A stretch of 64,000 bases of DNA, taken from contig CAVXTC010000035.1 of NCBI GenBank assembly GCA_963764525.1, positions 1-64,000 of the forward strand. The letters are read 5' to 3'. Below the pieces are notes generated by a model, which did no database searches, had not been told where the DNA came from, and saw only the letters and a program-made list of their open reading frames with translations. Each line of letters begins with the position of its first letter. Within the stretch, counting starts at the first letter, position 1. Shown one piece after another: positions 40,033-48,621 of this stretch. The position numbers and the translations under genes were made by a program. The DNA is from DATDIC01 sp963764525 (GTDB taxonomy: Bacteria > Pseudomonadota > Alphaproteobacteria > Acetobacterales > Acetobacteraceae).

Positions 40033-40219
40033 AGGCCCTCTTCTTACTGTTGATAAAATCTGCTATCAAGAATAAACGCGGCAGGTATGTGGTGGCGAAC
40101 ACGGCAGCAATTCCACAGCTAGCCCGCATTATGCACCGTGCTGTGACGGGCGTGGTACAACCCGTTGATCCGGTGTAAGGTTTGGTAGCTGACACCAACC
40201 GAATCGGATCCACTGCACC

Positions 40220-41383
40220 ATGCCCGTCGAAGTTGTATCTACCCCGTTGCTGCCTGGCCTGTCACCAGTCGCGCACAAGCCGCTGGAAGCCCGCTTCGAC
40301 GGCGGGCAGATGTCCTCGGACGGCGGTGTGCTGCTGCTGCGAGAGGTGGAGCAGCGGCTGGGCGTCGCCGGACGACTTGCCGGCTGCCTGATCGACCCGC
40401 GCGATCCGACCTGCGTGACGCACCGGCTGGACGAGATCATCCGCTTTCGCCTGCTGATGATCGCGGCCGGCTATGAGGACGGCAACGACGCCACCACGCT
40501 GCGCAGCGACCCGATGCTCAAGCTGGCGATGGACCGGCTGCCGTCGCAGCACGATCTGTGCTCGCAGTCCACCATCTCACGGCTGGAGAATCTGGCGGAC
40601 GCGCGGAGCCTGCTGCGCATGGGCCGCGCCATGGTCGGTCTCTATTGTGACGCGTTCCGCCAGGTGCCGGGTCGGATTGTGCTTGATATCGACGATACGT
40701 TTGACGCCGTGCATGGCGGCCAGCAGTTGCGGCTGTTCAATGCGCACTACGACGAATACGGCTTTCAGCCGATCGTGGTGTTCGACGGCGAGGGCCGCTT
40801 CGTTACCGCGCTGCTGCGCCCGGCGCGGCGGCCGGACGGCCAGCAGATCCGCGCGCTGCTGCGCCGGCTGGTCCGCGCGATCCGGGCGAACTGGCCGCGG
40901 GTCGAGATCCTGATCCGCGCCGACAGCCATTATTGCTGCCCGGAAGTGCTGAGCTGGTGCCGGGCCAACCGCATCGGCTACCTGCTGGGGGTGGCCAGCA
41001 CCAGCACGCTGCGACGCCATATCGAGAAGTTGGAAACCAGCACGGCGGCACGCTTTGCCGCGGCCGGCGGCGGCGAGAAGTGGCGCCGGTTCGCCGAATT
41101 CCATGATGGCGCCGCGAGCTGGGCGCGGGTGGAGCGGATCATTGCCCGGGTGGAAGCCGGGCCGGACGGCGTGGATACCCGCTTCGTGGTCACCAGCCTG
41201 GGCGGCGGTTCGGCTCGCACGATCTACCAGAACGGCTATTGCCAGCGCGGACGCGCGGAGAACCACATCAAGGCCTGGAAACGCCATCTCGCCGCTGACC
41301 GGACCTCGTGCAGCAAGGCCACCGCGAACCAGTTCCGCCTGTTCCTGCATGCTGTGCCAGCGCGCAGCCCAATCTCGGCTTGA
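40220..41383 (+). pseudogene. IS1380-family transposase, C-terminus lost
   Basis: ATG at 40220. The family features are clear: opening RFDGGQMSSDGGVLLLREVEQRLG, the DIDDTFDAVHGGQQL aspartate motif, IRADSHYCC, and the late NGYCQRGRAENHIKAWK region. Homology stops at RLFLHA (about 41349). The normal ~60-residue C-terminus is replaced by sequence belonging to the CHAT-like fragment. No right end of the element is present, so this is a truncated IS. It reads 387 residues against ~450 in complete relatives. Confidence 0.85.
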
Positions 41384-41688
41384 CGGAGCGCGGCAGCTTC
41401 GTGCACCGCTTCATCATCAGCAGTGCATGCGCCGTAGTCGGCACGCTGTGGCCCGTTTCTGGCCCGGTCGCTAATGAGTTCGCCGAGCGCCTTTACACCG
41501 AGCTCGCCACCAAGCCTATCGGCGCCGCTCTGGTGTCTGCGAAACTCTCGTTGATCGCGTCCGAAGCTCCCAGCGGCCCCGACGAAGGCAACGGCGAAAC
41601 GCGTCGTCGCCGCCTCGCGCGCCAAGTCGCGGTCCGCAGCTACTGCTTGTTTGCAAACCCCGATCTGCGCCTTGTCGCTGGAGCTTGA
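41347..41688 (+). pseudogene. CHAT-domain (caspase-like) protease, C-terminal fragment
   Basis: The frame starting at the IS1380 junction reads ACCASAQPNL...RGSFVHRFIISSACAVVGTLWPVSGPV (split here), then AERLYTEL, PIGAALVSAKLSL and finally YCLFANPDLRLV. This order matches the end of CHAT peptidases: catalytic Cys in the NACxSA-type motif, the GTLWPV strand, FYxxL helix and a closing GDP/NPDLRL-like strand. The His half and everything N-terminal are gone. The stop is 19 bp before the Pepco-like gene, so the two once formed an operon. The CHAT call rests on motif order. Confidence 0.6.
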
Positions 41689-41707
41689 AGGAAGGAACCC
41701 GAGAACC

Positions 41708-41998
41708 ATGCCAGAGATCCACGAAGTACTGGTGTTCAGCGGTACCAACAGTGACTTTGATCTTCTCGACGAAAAGCACAAAGTGGTGCTTCCAGTGAGC
41801 GAACTGCGCAAAAACCTACACGACTTCATTGCTTCGTTGCACGAAATTCTCCCCGTTGCGGACAAGCCCGCAGACGGCATCAGGCTGAGGAGCGTCAGCG
41901 TCGCGGTCGGGGTTAACGGCAAGGGCCAGTTCGGCTTTCTTGGGACGGGGGTGGAGATAGGAGGCAGCGCCACATTGACTCTGAATTTCGAACGCTAA
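41708..41998 (+). CDS. Pepco/Trypco-like small effector-associated protein
   Basis: 96 residues, ATG at 41708 behind AAGGAAGGAA. A short N-terminal strand region is followed by a helix (VSELRKNLHDFIASLHEIL). The protein ends in strands closing with GQFGFLGTGVEIGGSATLTLNF. Small proteins with this build (Pepco, Trypco) are described as peptidase-associated components of NTP-dependent bacterial conflict systems. Its place right behind a CHAT fragment agrees. Family choice between Pepco and Trypco is uncertain. Confidence 0.5.
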   Translation: MPEIHEVLVFSGTNSDFDLLDEKHKVVLPVSELRKNLHDFIASLHEILPVADKPADGIRLRSVSVAVGVNGKGQFGFLGTGVEIGGSATLTLNFER

Positions 41999-42004
41999 CC
42001 TACA

Positions 42005-42124
42005 TTCGGTAATCTTGGCGCAGCCCGCCGCCCGTAGCTGGTCAAGCTGCGCGCCAAGCGTCTGCCCGTAGGTGTTGACGCGGGTATGGCCAAGGCGGCG
42101 GTTTTGGAGGTTCCTTTCGGCCAT
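42005..42124 (-). pseudogene. Serine recombinase (resolvase) N-terminal remnant
   Basis: From the ATG at 42124: RRLGHTRVNTYGQTLGAQ then LDQLRAAGCAKI. This is the start of resolvase/invertase proteins (IGYxRVSTxxQxLxxQ). The catalytic Ser of RVST reads Asn here, and homology stops after ~38 residues. Nonfunctional fragment. Confidence 0.65.
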
Positions 42125-42407
42125 ATCTTACGGGTCTTGTAACCCATTGACGACAAAAGGACCAATGGAAGTGCCCGAAATTCCTGAATTGTGCAACGTA
42201 GCTTCCCGATGACTGGCTGGCCGCGTTTGCGCCACTCTCGCCAGAGTCCCGACTTGGCTGGGTTCGCGGCGGCGTACTGATTGACAGGACGTTCTCCCAA
42301 GTGTTCCCTTGGTAGAGTGCCGATGTCTGACAATTCGTTTGCGACAAGCAAGTCGTGAACCAGTGATACCTTTTTGCGCGTCTCGGCAAGGTTCTGGGAG
42401 GAATGCC

Positions 42408-42810
42408 ATGCAAATTCACTGGAAGGTGTCACTGGCAATGCTGGCGGGCGCTGTTCTGGGCGGCCTCGCTGTTCAAGGGCTTCACGCCCAAGCGAAGCCG
42501 CCAGTTTACTTCATCGGGGAGATCGACGTGACCAATCCGGACGGTTACGCGAAAGAATATCTCCCCAAGGCGCGTACTCTCATCAAGGCGCACGGTGGCC
42601 GCTTGGTAGCGGCCGGAGGAGCGGCGGGAACCGGAGCCAAGGTCGTGGCAATCGACGGCGAGCCGCCGAAGCGCGTCGTCGTTTACATGTATGACAGCAT
42701 TGACGCAGTCCACGCTTGGAGGAATGACCCAGAGTACGAGCAAGTACCGGAAGGTCGGCGAGAAGTATGCGACATATCGTACTTTTGCGGTCGAGGGCCT
42801 CCCGCAATAG
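42408..42810 (+). CDS. DUF1330 family exported protein (frame broken once)
   Basis: The ATG at 42408 follows GGGAGGA and begins a signal peptide (LAMLAGAVLGGLAVQGLHAQA). The mature part is a DUF1330 dimeric ferredoxin-like domain: YFIGEIDVTNPDGYAKEYL, GGRLVAAGG, PKRVVVYMYDSIDAVHAW. The frame breaks near 42746; the other frame finishes RKVGEKYATYRTFAVEGLPQ at the TAG at 42808-42810. About 133 residues, normal. Function of the family is not defined. Confidence 0.8.
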
Positions 42811-43128
42811 CGGATTGCTGTTTTCGCCGAGCGAGAGCCGCCAAGTCAGGCGGCTTCAGCCTCGACGAACGTACGATCCGGCATTACGGAACGGAAAACG
42901 CCTCCACTCTGTCCTGCGGTGCGGCAGCAAGATCGCCACGCCTTCATTGCAGTCATACCTCCCGGGAAGTCCGGAAGTCTCGACTTGTGCAACGGCTGGC
43001 AGAAACCGCGGAAGTTGGTTTGCGTGCAGGGCTCACGATGAGGTAGCACTCCGTCAAATTGGACTGGCCGGAATAGAATTGGCGGGACTGATACCTCGCC
43101 GTGGACGCTCCAAAGAGGCAGTGCAGAG
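42811..43128 (+). other. Gene-free stretch
   Basis: About 318 bp between the DUF1330 and luciferase-like genes. Open frames have no protein character. It presumably carries the promoter of the next gene. Confidence 0.4.
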
Positions 43129-44076
43129 ATGAAGCCGTTCCGGTTTGGTGTGAGTGTCCGGCACGCGCAATCGCGGGCCGAATGGATCGCGAAGGCCCAG
43201 AAGATTGAGGCGTTCGGCTACGCCACTCTAACCGTCCCCGATCACCTCACCGACCTCGTGGCCCCGATGCCGGCATTGATCAGCGCCGCGGAGGCGACAA
43301 AAACCCTTCGGATCGGCACGAACGTACTCAACAACGATTTTCGCCATCCCGTGCTGGTGGCACGCGAAGCCGCGACCGTCGATCTCCTGACCGACGGGCG
43401 GCTCGAGCTCGGCTTGGGCGCCGGGAGCATAAAATCCGAATATGACGAAGCGGGTTTCTCCTTCGATCCGGGAGCAACCAGAGTCGGGCGGCTCGCAGAG
43501 TCAGTCACGATCATCAAGCGCCTGCTGAACGGGGAACAGGTCACCTTCGCCGGCCGGCACTATCGCGTGACCGGCCACACGATTGCGCCCCGTCCCGCAC
43601 AGAAACCCCATCCGCCCATTCTCATCGGCGGCAACGGGCGTCTTCTTCTCGCTCTCGCAGCGCGGGAAGCCGACATCGTGGGTTTCTCGGGGCTGACGTT
43701 TCGACAGGGCGGCGCTGTGCCACCGGACCTTTCCGGATGGCTTGTGTCTGGCCTCGATGAGCGGGTGCAGCTCGTGCGCGAGGCTGCCGGCGACGCGCGA
43801 TACGCGCGGCTGGAATTGAACGCGCTGGTGCAGCTTGTTGTCGTGACCAATGATCGGCGCCAGGCGGCCGAGGAACTGGCAAGGCGATGGTCGCAGCTCA
43901 CCCCGGACGAAATCCTCCAGAGCCCTTACGTTCTGATCGGAACCATCGACCAGATGGTGGAAGACCTGCAGACGTACCGCGATCGTTGGGGCATCTCCTA
44001 TTACGTTGTCCATGAGTCCTACGTGGACGCCTTCGCCCCGGTCGTTGCTCGCCTTGCCGGGCGGAGCGGTCGGTGA
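43129..44076 (+). CDS. LLM-class (luciferase-like) F420/FMN-dependent oxidoreductase
   Basis: 315 residues, TIM-barrel luciferase-like monooxygenase fold. It opens FRFGVSVRHAQSRAEWIAKAQKIEAFGYATL, has the FRHPVLVAREAATVDLLTDGRLELGLGAG flavin-region signature, and IAPRPAQKPHPPILIGG before the C-terminal part. The sequence fits the TIGR03621 subgroup, known mainly from F420-users. In an alphaproteobacterium FMN may be used instead. 57 bp before the glutathione transferase gene, so possibly co-transcribed. Substrate unknown. Confidence 0.85.
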   Translation: MKPFRFGVSVRHAQSRAEWIAKAQKIEAFGYATLTVPDHLTDLVAPMPALISAAEATKTLRIGTNVLNNDFRHPVLVAREAATVDLLTDGRLELGLGAGSIKSEYDEAGFSFDPGATRVGRLAESVTIIKRLLNGEQVTFAGRHYRVTGHTIAPRPAQKPHPPILIGGNGRLLLALAAREADIVGFSGLTFRQGGAVPPDLSGWLVSGLDERVQLVREAAGDARYARLELNALVQLVVVTNDRRQAAEELARRWSQLTPDEILQSPYVLIGTIDQMVEDLQTYRDRWGISYYVVHESYVDAFAPVVARLAGRSGR

Positions 44077-44133
44077 CTTGCGCGAACAGACAGGCAGGAC
44101 CACGCTGCCTGCCAAACACCTGGAGCCTAGCGC

Positions 44134-45010
44134 ATGTCCGACGCATCCGATTACACGCCGCCGAAAGTTTGGACCTGGAACAAGCCAAGTGGCGGCCACT
44201 TCGCGAACATCAACCGCCCGATCTCGGGACCCACGCACGAAAAAGAACTGCCGGTCGGGCGCCATCCTCTCCAGCTCTATTCGCTGGCCACGCCGAACGG
44301 CGTGAAGGTGACCGTCATGCTGGAGGAACTGCTGGCGCTCGGCCATGGCGACGCGGAGTATGATGCCTGGCTGATCCGGATCAACGAGGGTGATCAGTTC
44401 GGCAGCGGCTTCGTGGCGATCAATCCCAACTCCAAGATACCGGCTCTGCTGGATCGCAGCGGCCCGAAACCGATCCGGCTGTTCGAGTTCAGGCGCGATC
44501 CTGATGTATCTCGCCGAGAAATTCGACGCGTTTCTGCCGACCGAGGCCAGTGCGCGCGCCGAATGCCTGTCGTGGCTGTTCTGGCAGATGGGCAGCGCGC
44601 CGTATCTGGGCGGCGGCTTCGGCCATTTCTACGCCTATGCGCCGGCGAAGATGGAATATCCCATCGACCGGTTTGCCATGGAGGTGAAGCGGCTGCTCGA
44701 CGTGCTCGACAAGCGGCTGGCGGACAACGCGTATCTGGCGGGCGATGTCTATACGATCGCCGATATGGCGGCGTGGCCCTGGTATGCCGGCCTGGTAAAG
44801 TTCGGGCAGTACGGGGCCGCCGAGTTCCTGTCGGTTCAGGAATACAGCAACGTGGTGCGGTGGGCGGACGTGATCGGCGCCCGGCCGGCGGTGCAGCGTG
44901 GGCGGATGGTCAACCGCGTCAATGGCGACCTATCGAGCCAGTTACACGAGCGGCACGATGCCGGCGATTTCGCAACGAAGACGCAGGACAAGCTGGCGAC
45001 TGCGGAGTAA
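44134..45010 (+). CDS. yghU: Glutathione transferase, YghU-type (frame broken once)
   Basis: The ATG at 44134 begins with the N-terminal extension typical of YghU (YTPPKVWTWNKPSGGHFANINRP), then the thioredoxin-like domain (HPLQLYSLATPNGVKVTVMLEELL, NPNSKIPALLDRSGPKPIRLFE). A break near 44487 leads into SGAILMYLAEKF and the all-helical C-terminal domain to 45010. About 291 residues joined. YghU-type enzymes reduce organic hydroperoxides and disulfides with two bound glutathiones. Position behind a flavin oxidoreductase suggests detoxification. Confidence 0.87.
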
Positions 45011-45275
45011 TCGAATTTGGCTGTGAAGGATGTGTCCGCGGGCAGTTCAGTAAGGGATTCAACACCGAGGACGTGCGAGTGCCACGGAGGGACACAGGAA
45101 TGGCTGCCTGATCAGCACCCGGCCCGACGGCCGTTTTCAATGCCATGGAGGTCTTCAAAGACGAGTTCCGTTGCATCACATGGATCAGCGTACTGCGAAC
45201 GGCGGTCTGTCCACCGGGCCTGTCGCCGTTGATGATCCTAGGGGCGCGTTCGCCGAAACGTCTGAAAGGCCCGCG

Positions 45276-46400
45276 ATGACTGATAATAATGATCCAAGCC
45301 GGCAACCCGTCGTCAGGCCGGTGCTGCGGCCGGATGCGGAGAACCGGGCAAATTTTCATTCCGCCAGGGGTGGTGACGTGAAGGGGCCGCGCGTCAAGGA
45401 GTACTACAACCCGCGCGCCGGGACATTCGAAAAGCAGCGGCGATTGCTGGAAGCCGGTGCTCGATTGTTCGCCGAACGGGGCGTTGCCGGCGTGGGTTTT
45501 CCGGAGATCTCGAAAGCCGCCGGTTTCGACAGGAGCTCCGCCTATTTCTACTTTCGTGGGCGCGGCGAGCTGCTTGCGGAACTGCTGACCCAGCATGTGG
45601 TGCGACTCACGGAGGCGGTCTGTCCGGCGTTCGACCGCTTCGAGACCGCAGCGCCGGCGACGCGGCTGGAAGCCGTTGTGCTGGCCTACCTGGACCGGGT
45701 GGCGCAGGAGGCGGACGCGCATCGGACATTGCTGTTCTGCACGCATCTGCTGGACCAGCGGCGGGGCGATTCGGTGCGGCAGCGGCACGCGATGATCCTT
45801 GAGACGATGATCGAGACGCTGGCGGCGGCGGTGCCGGAACTTGCCGAGCGGCCGGAGACGGCGGCCGCGCTGCTGCTGACCTTGAGCGACCTGCTCAGCC
45901 CGGCGCGGGAGTGGGCCAGCGTGGAGGAGCCGGAGGCGCGGCGCACACGGGCGCGGCGGATTGTTGGGATGATGCTGGCGGCGGCGCGGGCCGGGGCGGC
46001 GGAACGGTGGGCGGAGCTCGGGCCGGCGGAGGGCGGGCCTCTGGCGCCGCGGCGCGTGCAGGTGGAAAGCCGGGACGTGCGGGTGCGGATTCGGGAACTG
46101 CTGGACGCAGTGGCCGACGGGGCCGAGGTGGTGGTGACGCGCCGCGGTGTTCCGGCGGCCCGGCTGGTGGGGGTGCGGGCAGCCGCCGAGGTACATCCGG
46201 CGTCGACCGGGGATTCACTGGTTGGCGACGCGAGCGATGCACATCGGGGTTTGGCGGATTCGCCAGATGTACATACGGCGTTTACCGGTGAGTCATTGCG
46301 TCCGGATGGGGTGCATCGGCGGGACGATGTACATTGGGATTCTGCGCCGGCGCCGGATGGACATCTGACGGTAAGCGGTTATTCATTCCGGGATATATAG
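45276..46400 (+). CDS. TetR-type regulator fused to a Phd/YefM-like antitoxin domain
   Basis: 374 residues from the ATG at 45276. Residues ~52-100 form a TetR helix-turn-helix (RLLEAGARLFAERGVAGVGF..I.KAAGFDRSSAYFYF). About 105-245 form a helical ligand domain. Residues ~261-303 read VQVESRDVRVRIRELLDAVADGAEVVVTRRG then VPAARLVGV, which is the compact Phd/YefM antitoxin fold (ELL..V..G..V.VTRRG.P.A.L). A Asp/His-rich tail of ~70 residues encodes degenerate repeats. No toxin gene follows. It precedes the ABC permease/Mla run and may control it. Confidence 0.75.
   Translation: MTDNNDPSRQPVVRPVLRPDAENRANFHSARGGDVKGPRVKEYYNPRAGTFEKQRRLLEAGARLFAERGVAGVGFPEISKAAGFDRSSAYFYFRGRGELLAELLTQHVVRLTEAVCPAFDRFETAAPATRLEAVVLAYLDRVAQEADAHRTLLFCTHLLDQRRGDSVRQRHAMILETMIETLAAAVPELAERPETAAALLLTLSDLLSPAREWASVEEPEARRTRARRIVGMMLAAARAGAAERWAELGPAEGGPLAPRRVQVESRDVRVRIRELLDAVADGAEVVVTRRGVPAARLVGVRAAAEVHPASTGDSLVGDASDAHRGLADSPDVHTAFTGESLRPDGVHRRDDVHWDSAPAPDGHLTVSGYSFRDI
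46190..46387. repeat. Degenerate ~80-bp repeats with GATGTACAT-like words
   Basis: Three imperfect units start near 46190, 46269 and 46357. Each has a (G/A)TGTACAT-like word, a CGGCGT..ACCGG core and a GATTCACT/GAGTCATT/TATTCATT end. Extra words GATGCACAT (46237) and GATGTACAT (46327) lie between. They encode the repetitive tail of the TetR-Phd fusion. Confidence 0.6.
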
Positions 46401-46631
46401 GTGCCGGCGGAGGATGGGTTCGGCGACGTCGAGCCAGGTGGGATCGAGCCAGGTGGGATCGAGCCAGGCGGGATCGAGCGGTCGGCGGGTCCGGAGCCGG
46501 AGGGCGGCGAGACGGATCGGGATGGGTCACCTGGTGCGCTGCCCGCCGCCACAAAGGACGGTGCGTCGACTGGCGGCCCTGCGGGACCGAAGCGCCGGAA
46601 GTGGGCCGCGGGAACCCATGGGGCGCGGTAA
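46401..46631 (+). CDS. Possible small Gly/Pro/Glu-rich protein
   Basis: A GTG directly abutting the TAG of the TetR-Phd gene opens a 76-residue frame with three copies of the pentapeptide GIEPG and a basic end (GPKRRKWAAGTHGAR). There is no known domain. Translational coupling to the upstream stop is possible, but the frame could also be chance in GC-rich DNA. Confidence 0.3.
   Translation: MPAEDGFGDVEPGGIEPGGIEPGGIERSAGPEPEGGETDRDGSPGALPAATKDGASTGGPAGPKRRKWAAGTHGAR
46431..46475. repeat. Tandem repeat, 15-bp unit x 3
   Basis: GAGCCAGGTGGGATC occurs at 46431-46445 and 46446-46460, and with one change at 46461-46475. Confidence 0.9.
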
Positions 46632-46815
46632 GCAAGTACCGTCATAGATGTCACGGCCGCGCCGGCGCCGCTCCGGCGCGCATGCCCGGACAGAGGGCGC
46701 CGTATCGATGGAAACATGCGGCTCGGCGAGGGCCGGGCCGCTGCCCCGGTCGGCTGCCGCGATTGCACAAGCCCTCGCGGCGAGGCATTAGGCACCGCCA
46801 AGCAAAGGAGCCGAG

Positions 46816-47733
46816 GTGTCCTCCACACTGACAGCCCCGGTCCGGGGGGTTCGCGTCGTGCCCGGGCGGGGCCGCAACTATGCGCGCCGCTATTGGGCGT
46901 TCGCCGTGCCGGCGGCGGTGATCGTGCTGGCGGTGATCATCTTTCCCTGGGTGTTCACGATCTTCATCTCGCTGCACTCCTGGGACCCGTCGGGCGGCAT
47001 CACCTGGGCCGGGCTCAGCAACTACGCGGCCATCGCCGGCGACGCTCGGTTCGGCTGGGCGGTGCTGCGCACGCTGTATTTCTCGCTGCTCGCGGTCGCG
47101 GCGCCGCTGGTGCTCGGCGTCGCCGCGGCGGTGTGCTTCCACAAGCGCTTCGCGCTGCGCGGCCTGGCGCGGACCATCTTCGTGCTGCCGATGATGGCGA
47201 CGCCGGTGGCCATCGCGCTGGTCTGGTCGATGATGTTCCACCCGCAACTGGGCGTGCTGAACTACCTGCTGACCTCGGTGGGCCTGCCACCCTCCAGCTG
47301 GACCTACAGCCCGGACACGGTGATCCCGACTTTGGTGATGGTGGAGACCTGGCAGTGGACGCCGCTGGTGATGCTGATCGTGCTCGGCGGCCTGGCGAGC
47401 CTGCCGATCGATCCGTACGAGGCCGCGGTGCTGGACGGTGCCAGTGCGTGGCAGAGCTTCCGCCATATCACGCTGCCGCTGGTGTGGCCGTTCATTGTCG
47501 TGGCGGCGGTGATCCGCACCATCGACGCGCTAAAAGCCTTCGACGTAATCTACGTGATCACGCTGGGCGGCCCGGGAACGGCGAGCGAGACGATCAACAT
47601 CTTTCTGTACCAGACGGCGTTTGCATACTACCATCTTGGCTATGCCGGCGCGGTCACGCTGGTGTTCTTCGTCATCATCGTGGCGATCAGCCTGGTGCTG
47701 CTCGCCGTGCGGCAGAGGGCGAAATGGCAATGA
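46816..47733 (+). CDS. Sugar-type ABC transporter permease (MalF-like)
   Basis: 305 residues from a GTG at 46816 behind AAGGAG. Six membrane helices. The EAA loop, which docks the ATPase, reads EAAVLDGASAWQSFRHITLPLVWP. This is the usual first permease of carbohydrate importers of the CUT1 class. Its stop overlaps the next permease start. No solute-binding protein or dedicated ATPase is adjacent. Confidence 0.9.
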   Translation: MSSTLTAPVRGVRVVPGRGRNYARRYWAFAVPAAVIVLAVIIFPWVFTIFISLHSWDPSGGITWAGLSNYAAIAGDARFGWAVLRTLYFSLLAVAAPLVLGVAAAVCFHKRFALRGLARTIFVLPMMATPVAIALVWSMMFHPQLGVLNYLLTSVGLPPSSWTYSPDTVIPTLVMVETWQWTPLVMLIVLGGLASLPIDPYEAAVLDGASAWQSFRHITLPLVWPFIVVAAVIRTIDALKAFDVIYVITLGGPGTASETINIFLYQTAFAYYHLGYAGAVTLVFFVIIVAISLVLLAVRQRAKWQ

Positions 47734-48617
47734 CATCCGTTGGCGCGGGGGAGGGCCGGAATGGGGGGGCTGATCGCTCCCGCAAGCGCGGATTCCGCTG
47801 GCGCCGCATCGGCGGACGGATCGGACTGTATGCGTCGGTGATCGCGCTGGTATCTCCGGCGGCGTTCGTGTTCCTGTGGATGCTGTCACTGTCGCTGAAG
47901 AACGAGGTGGACAACATGGCGTTTCCGCCGGTGTTCATCCCGCACCCGCCGACGCTGGCGAATTTCGTCAAGGTATTCGCCGAGAACGATTTCCTGAGCT
48001 ACACGAAGAACTCGGTCATCGTGTCGTTCAGCGCCACCGCGTTGGCGCTGGCGGTTGGCGTGCCGGCGGGGTACGGCATCGCCAAGGCGCGGGCGATGAA
48101 GGCGGCGGTGCTGATCCTGGTGGCGCGGCTCACCCCGGGTCTGTCCTATCTGATCCCGCTGTTCCTGATGTTCCAGTGGATGGGCCTGCTGGGAACGCTG
48201 ACGCCGCTGGTGATCACGCATCTGGTGCTGACCGTGCCGATCGTGGTGTGGATCATGATCGGCTTCTTCGAGGGGCTGCCGAACGAGCTGGAAGAAGCCG
48301 CGCTGGTGGATGGGGCGACGATCTGGCAGGCGTTCCGGCACGTGGCATTGCCGCTGGCGCGGCCGGGGGTGACTGTGGCGACCATCCTGGCGTTCATTTT
48401 CAGTTGGAACAATTTCCTGTTCGGCGTGGTACTCGCCGGACGGGAGACGCGGACGCTGCCGATCGCGGTGTACAACATGCTGACATTCGAGCAGGTAAGC
48501 TGGGGCCCGCTGGCCGCGGCGGCGCTGGTGGTGACCGCGCCGGTGCTGCTGCTGACCTTGCTGATGCAGAAGGAGATCGTGGCCGGCCTGACGGCGGGCG
48601 GGGTGAAAGGCGGGTGA
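47724..48617 (+). CDS. Sugar-type ABC transporter permease (MalG-like)
   Basis: 297 residues. The ATG at 47724 has GAGG six bases ahead; the alternative ATG at 47730 overlaps the previous stop (ATGA). Six membrane helices and the EAA loop EEAALVDGATIWQAFRHVALPLARPG. It pairs with the upstream permease as the second CUT1 subunit. The next gene, an MlaE-like permease, starts 4 bp after its stop, so the sugar permeases and lipid transporter share a transcript. Confidence 0.9.
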   Translation: MAMTSVGAGEGRNGGADRSRKRGFRWRRIGGRIGLYASVIALVSPAAFVFLWMLSLSLKNEVDNMAFPPVFIPHPPTLANFVKVFAENDFLSYTKNSVIVSFSATALALAVGVPAGYGIAKARAMKAAVLILVARLTPGLSYLIPLFLMFQWMGLLGTLTPLVITHLVLTVPIVVWIMIGFFEGLPNELEEAALVDGATIWQAFRHVALPLARPGVTVATILAFIFSWNNFLFGVVLAGRETRTLPIAVYNMLTFEQVSWGPLAAAALVVTAPVLLLTLLMQKEIVAGLTAGGVKGG

Positions 48618-48621
48618 CGTC

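Noticed and set aside
38297..40075. 592-codon forward frame opposite the IS630 transposase
   Set aside because: Antisense to an intact transposase; sequence is Arg/His/Gln biased without motifs.
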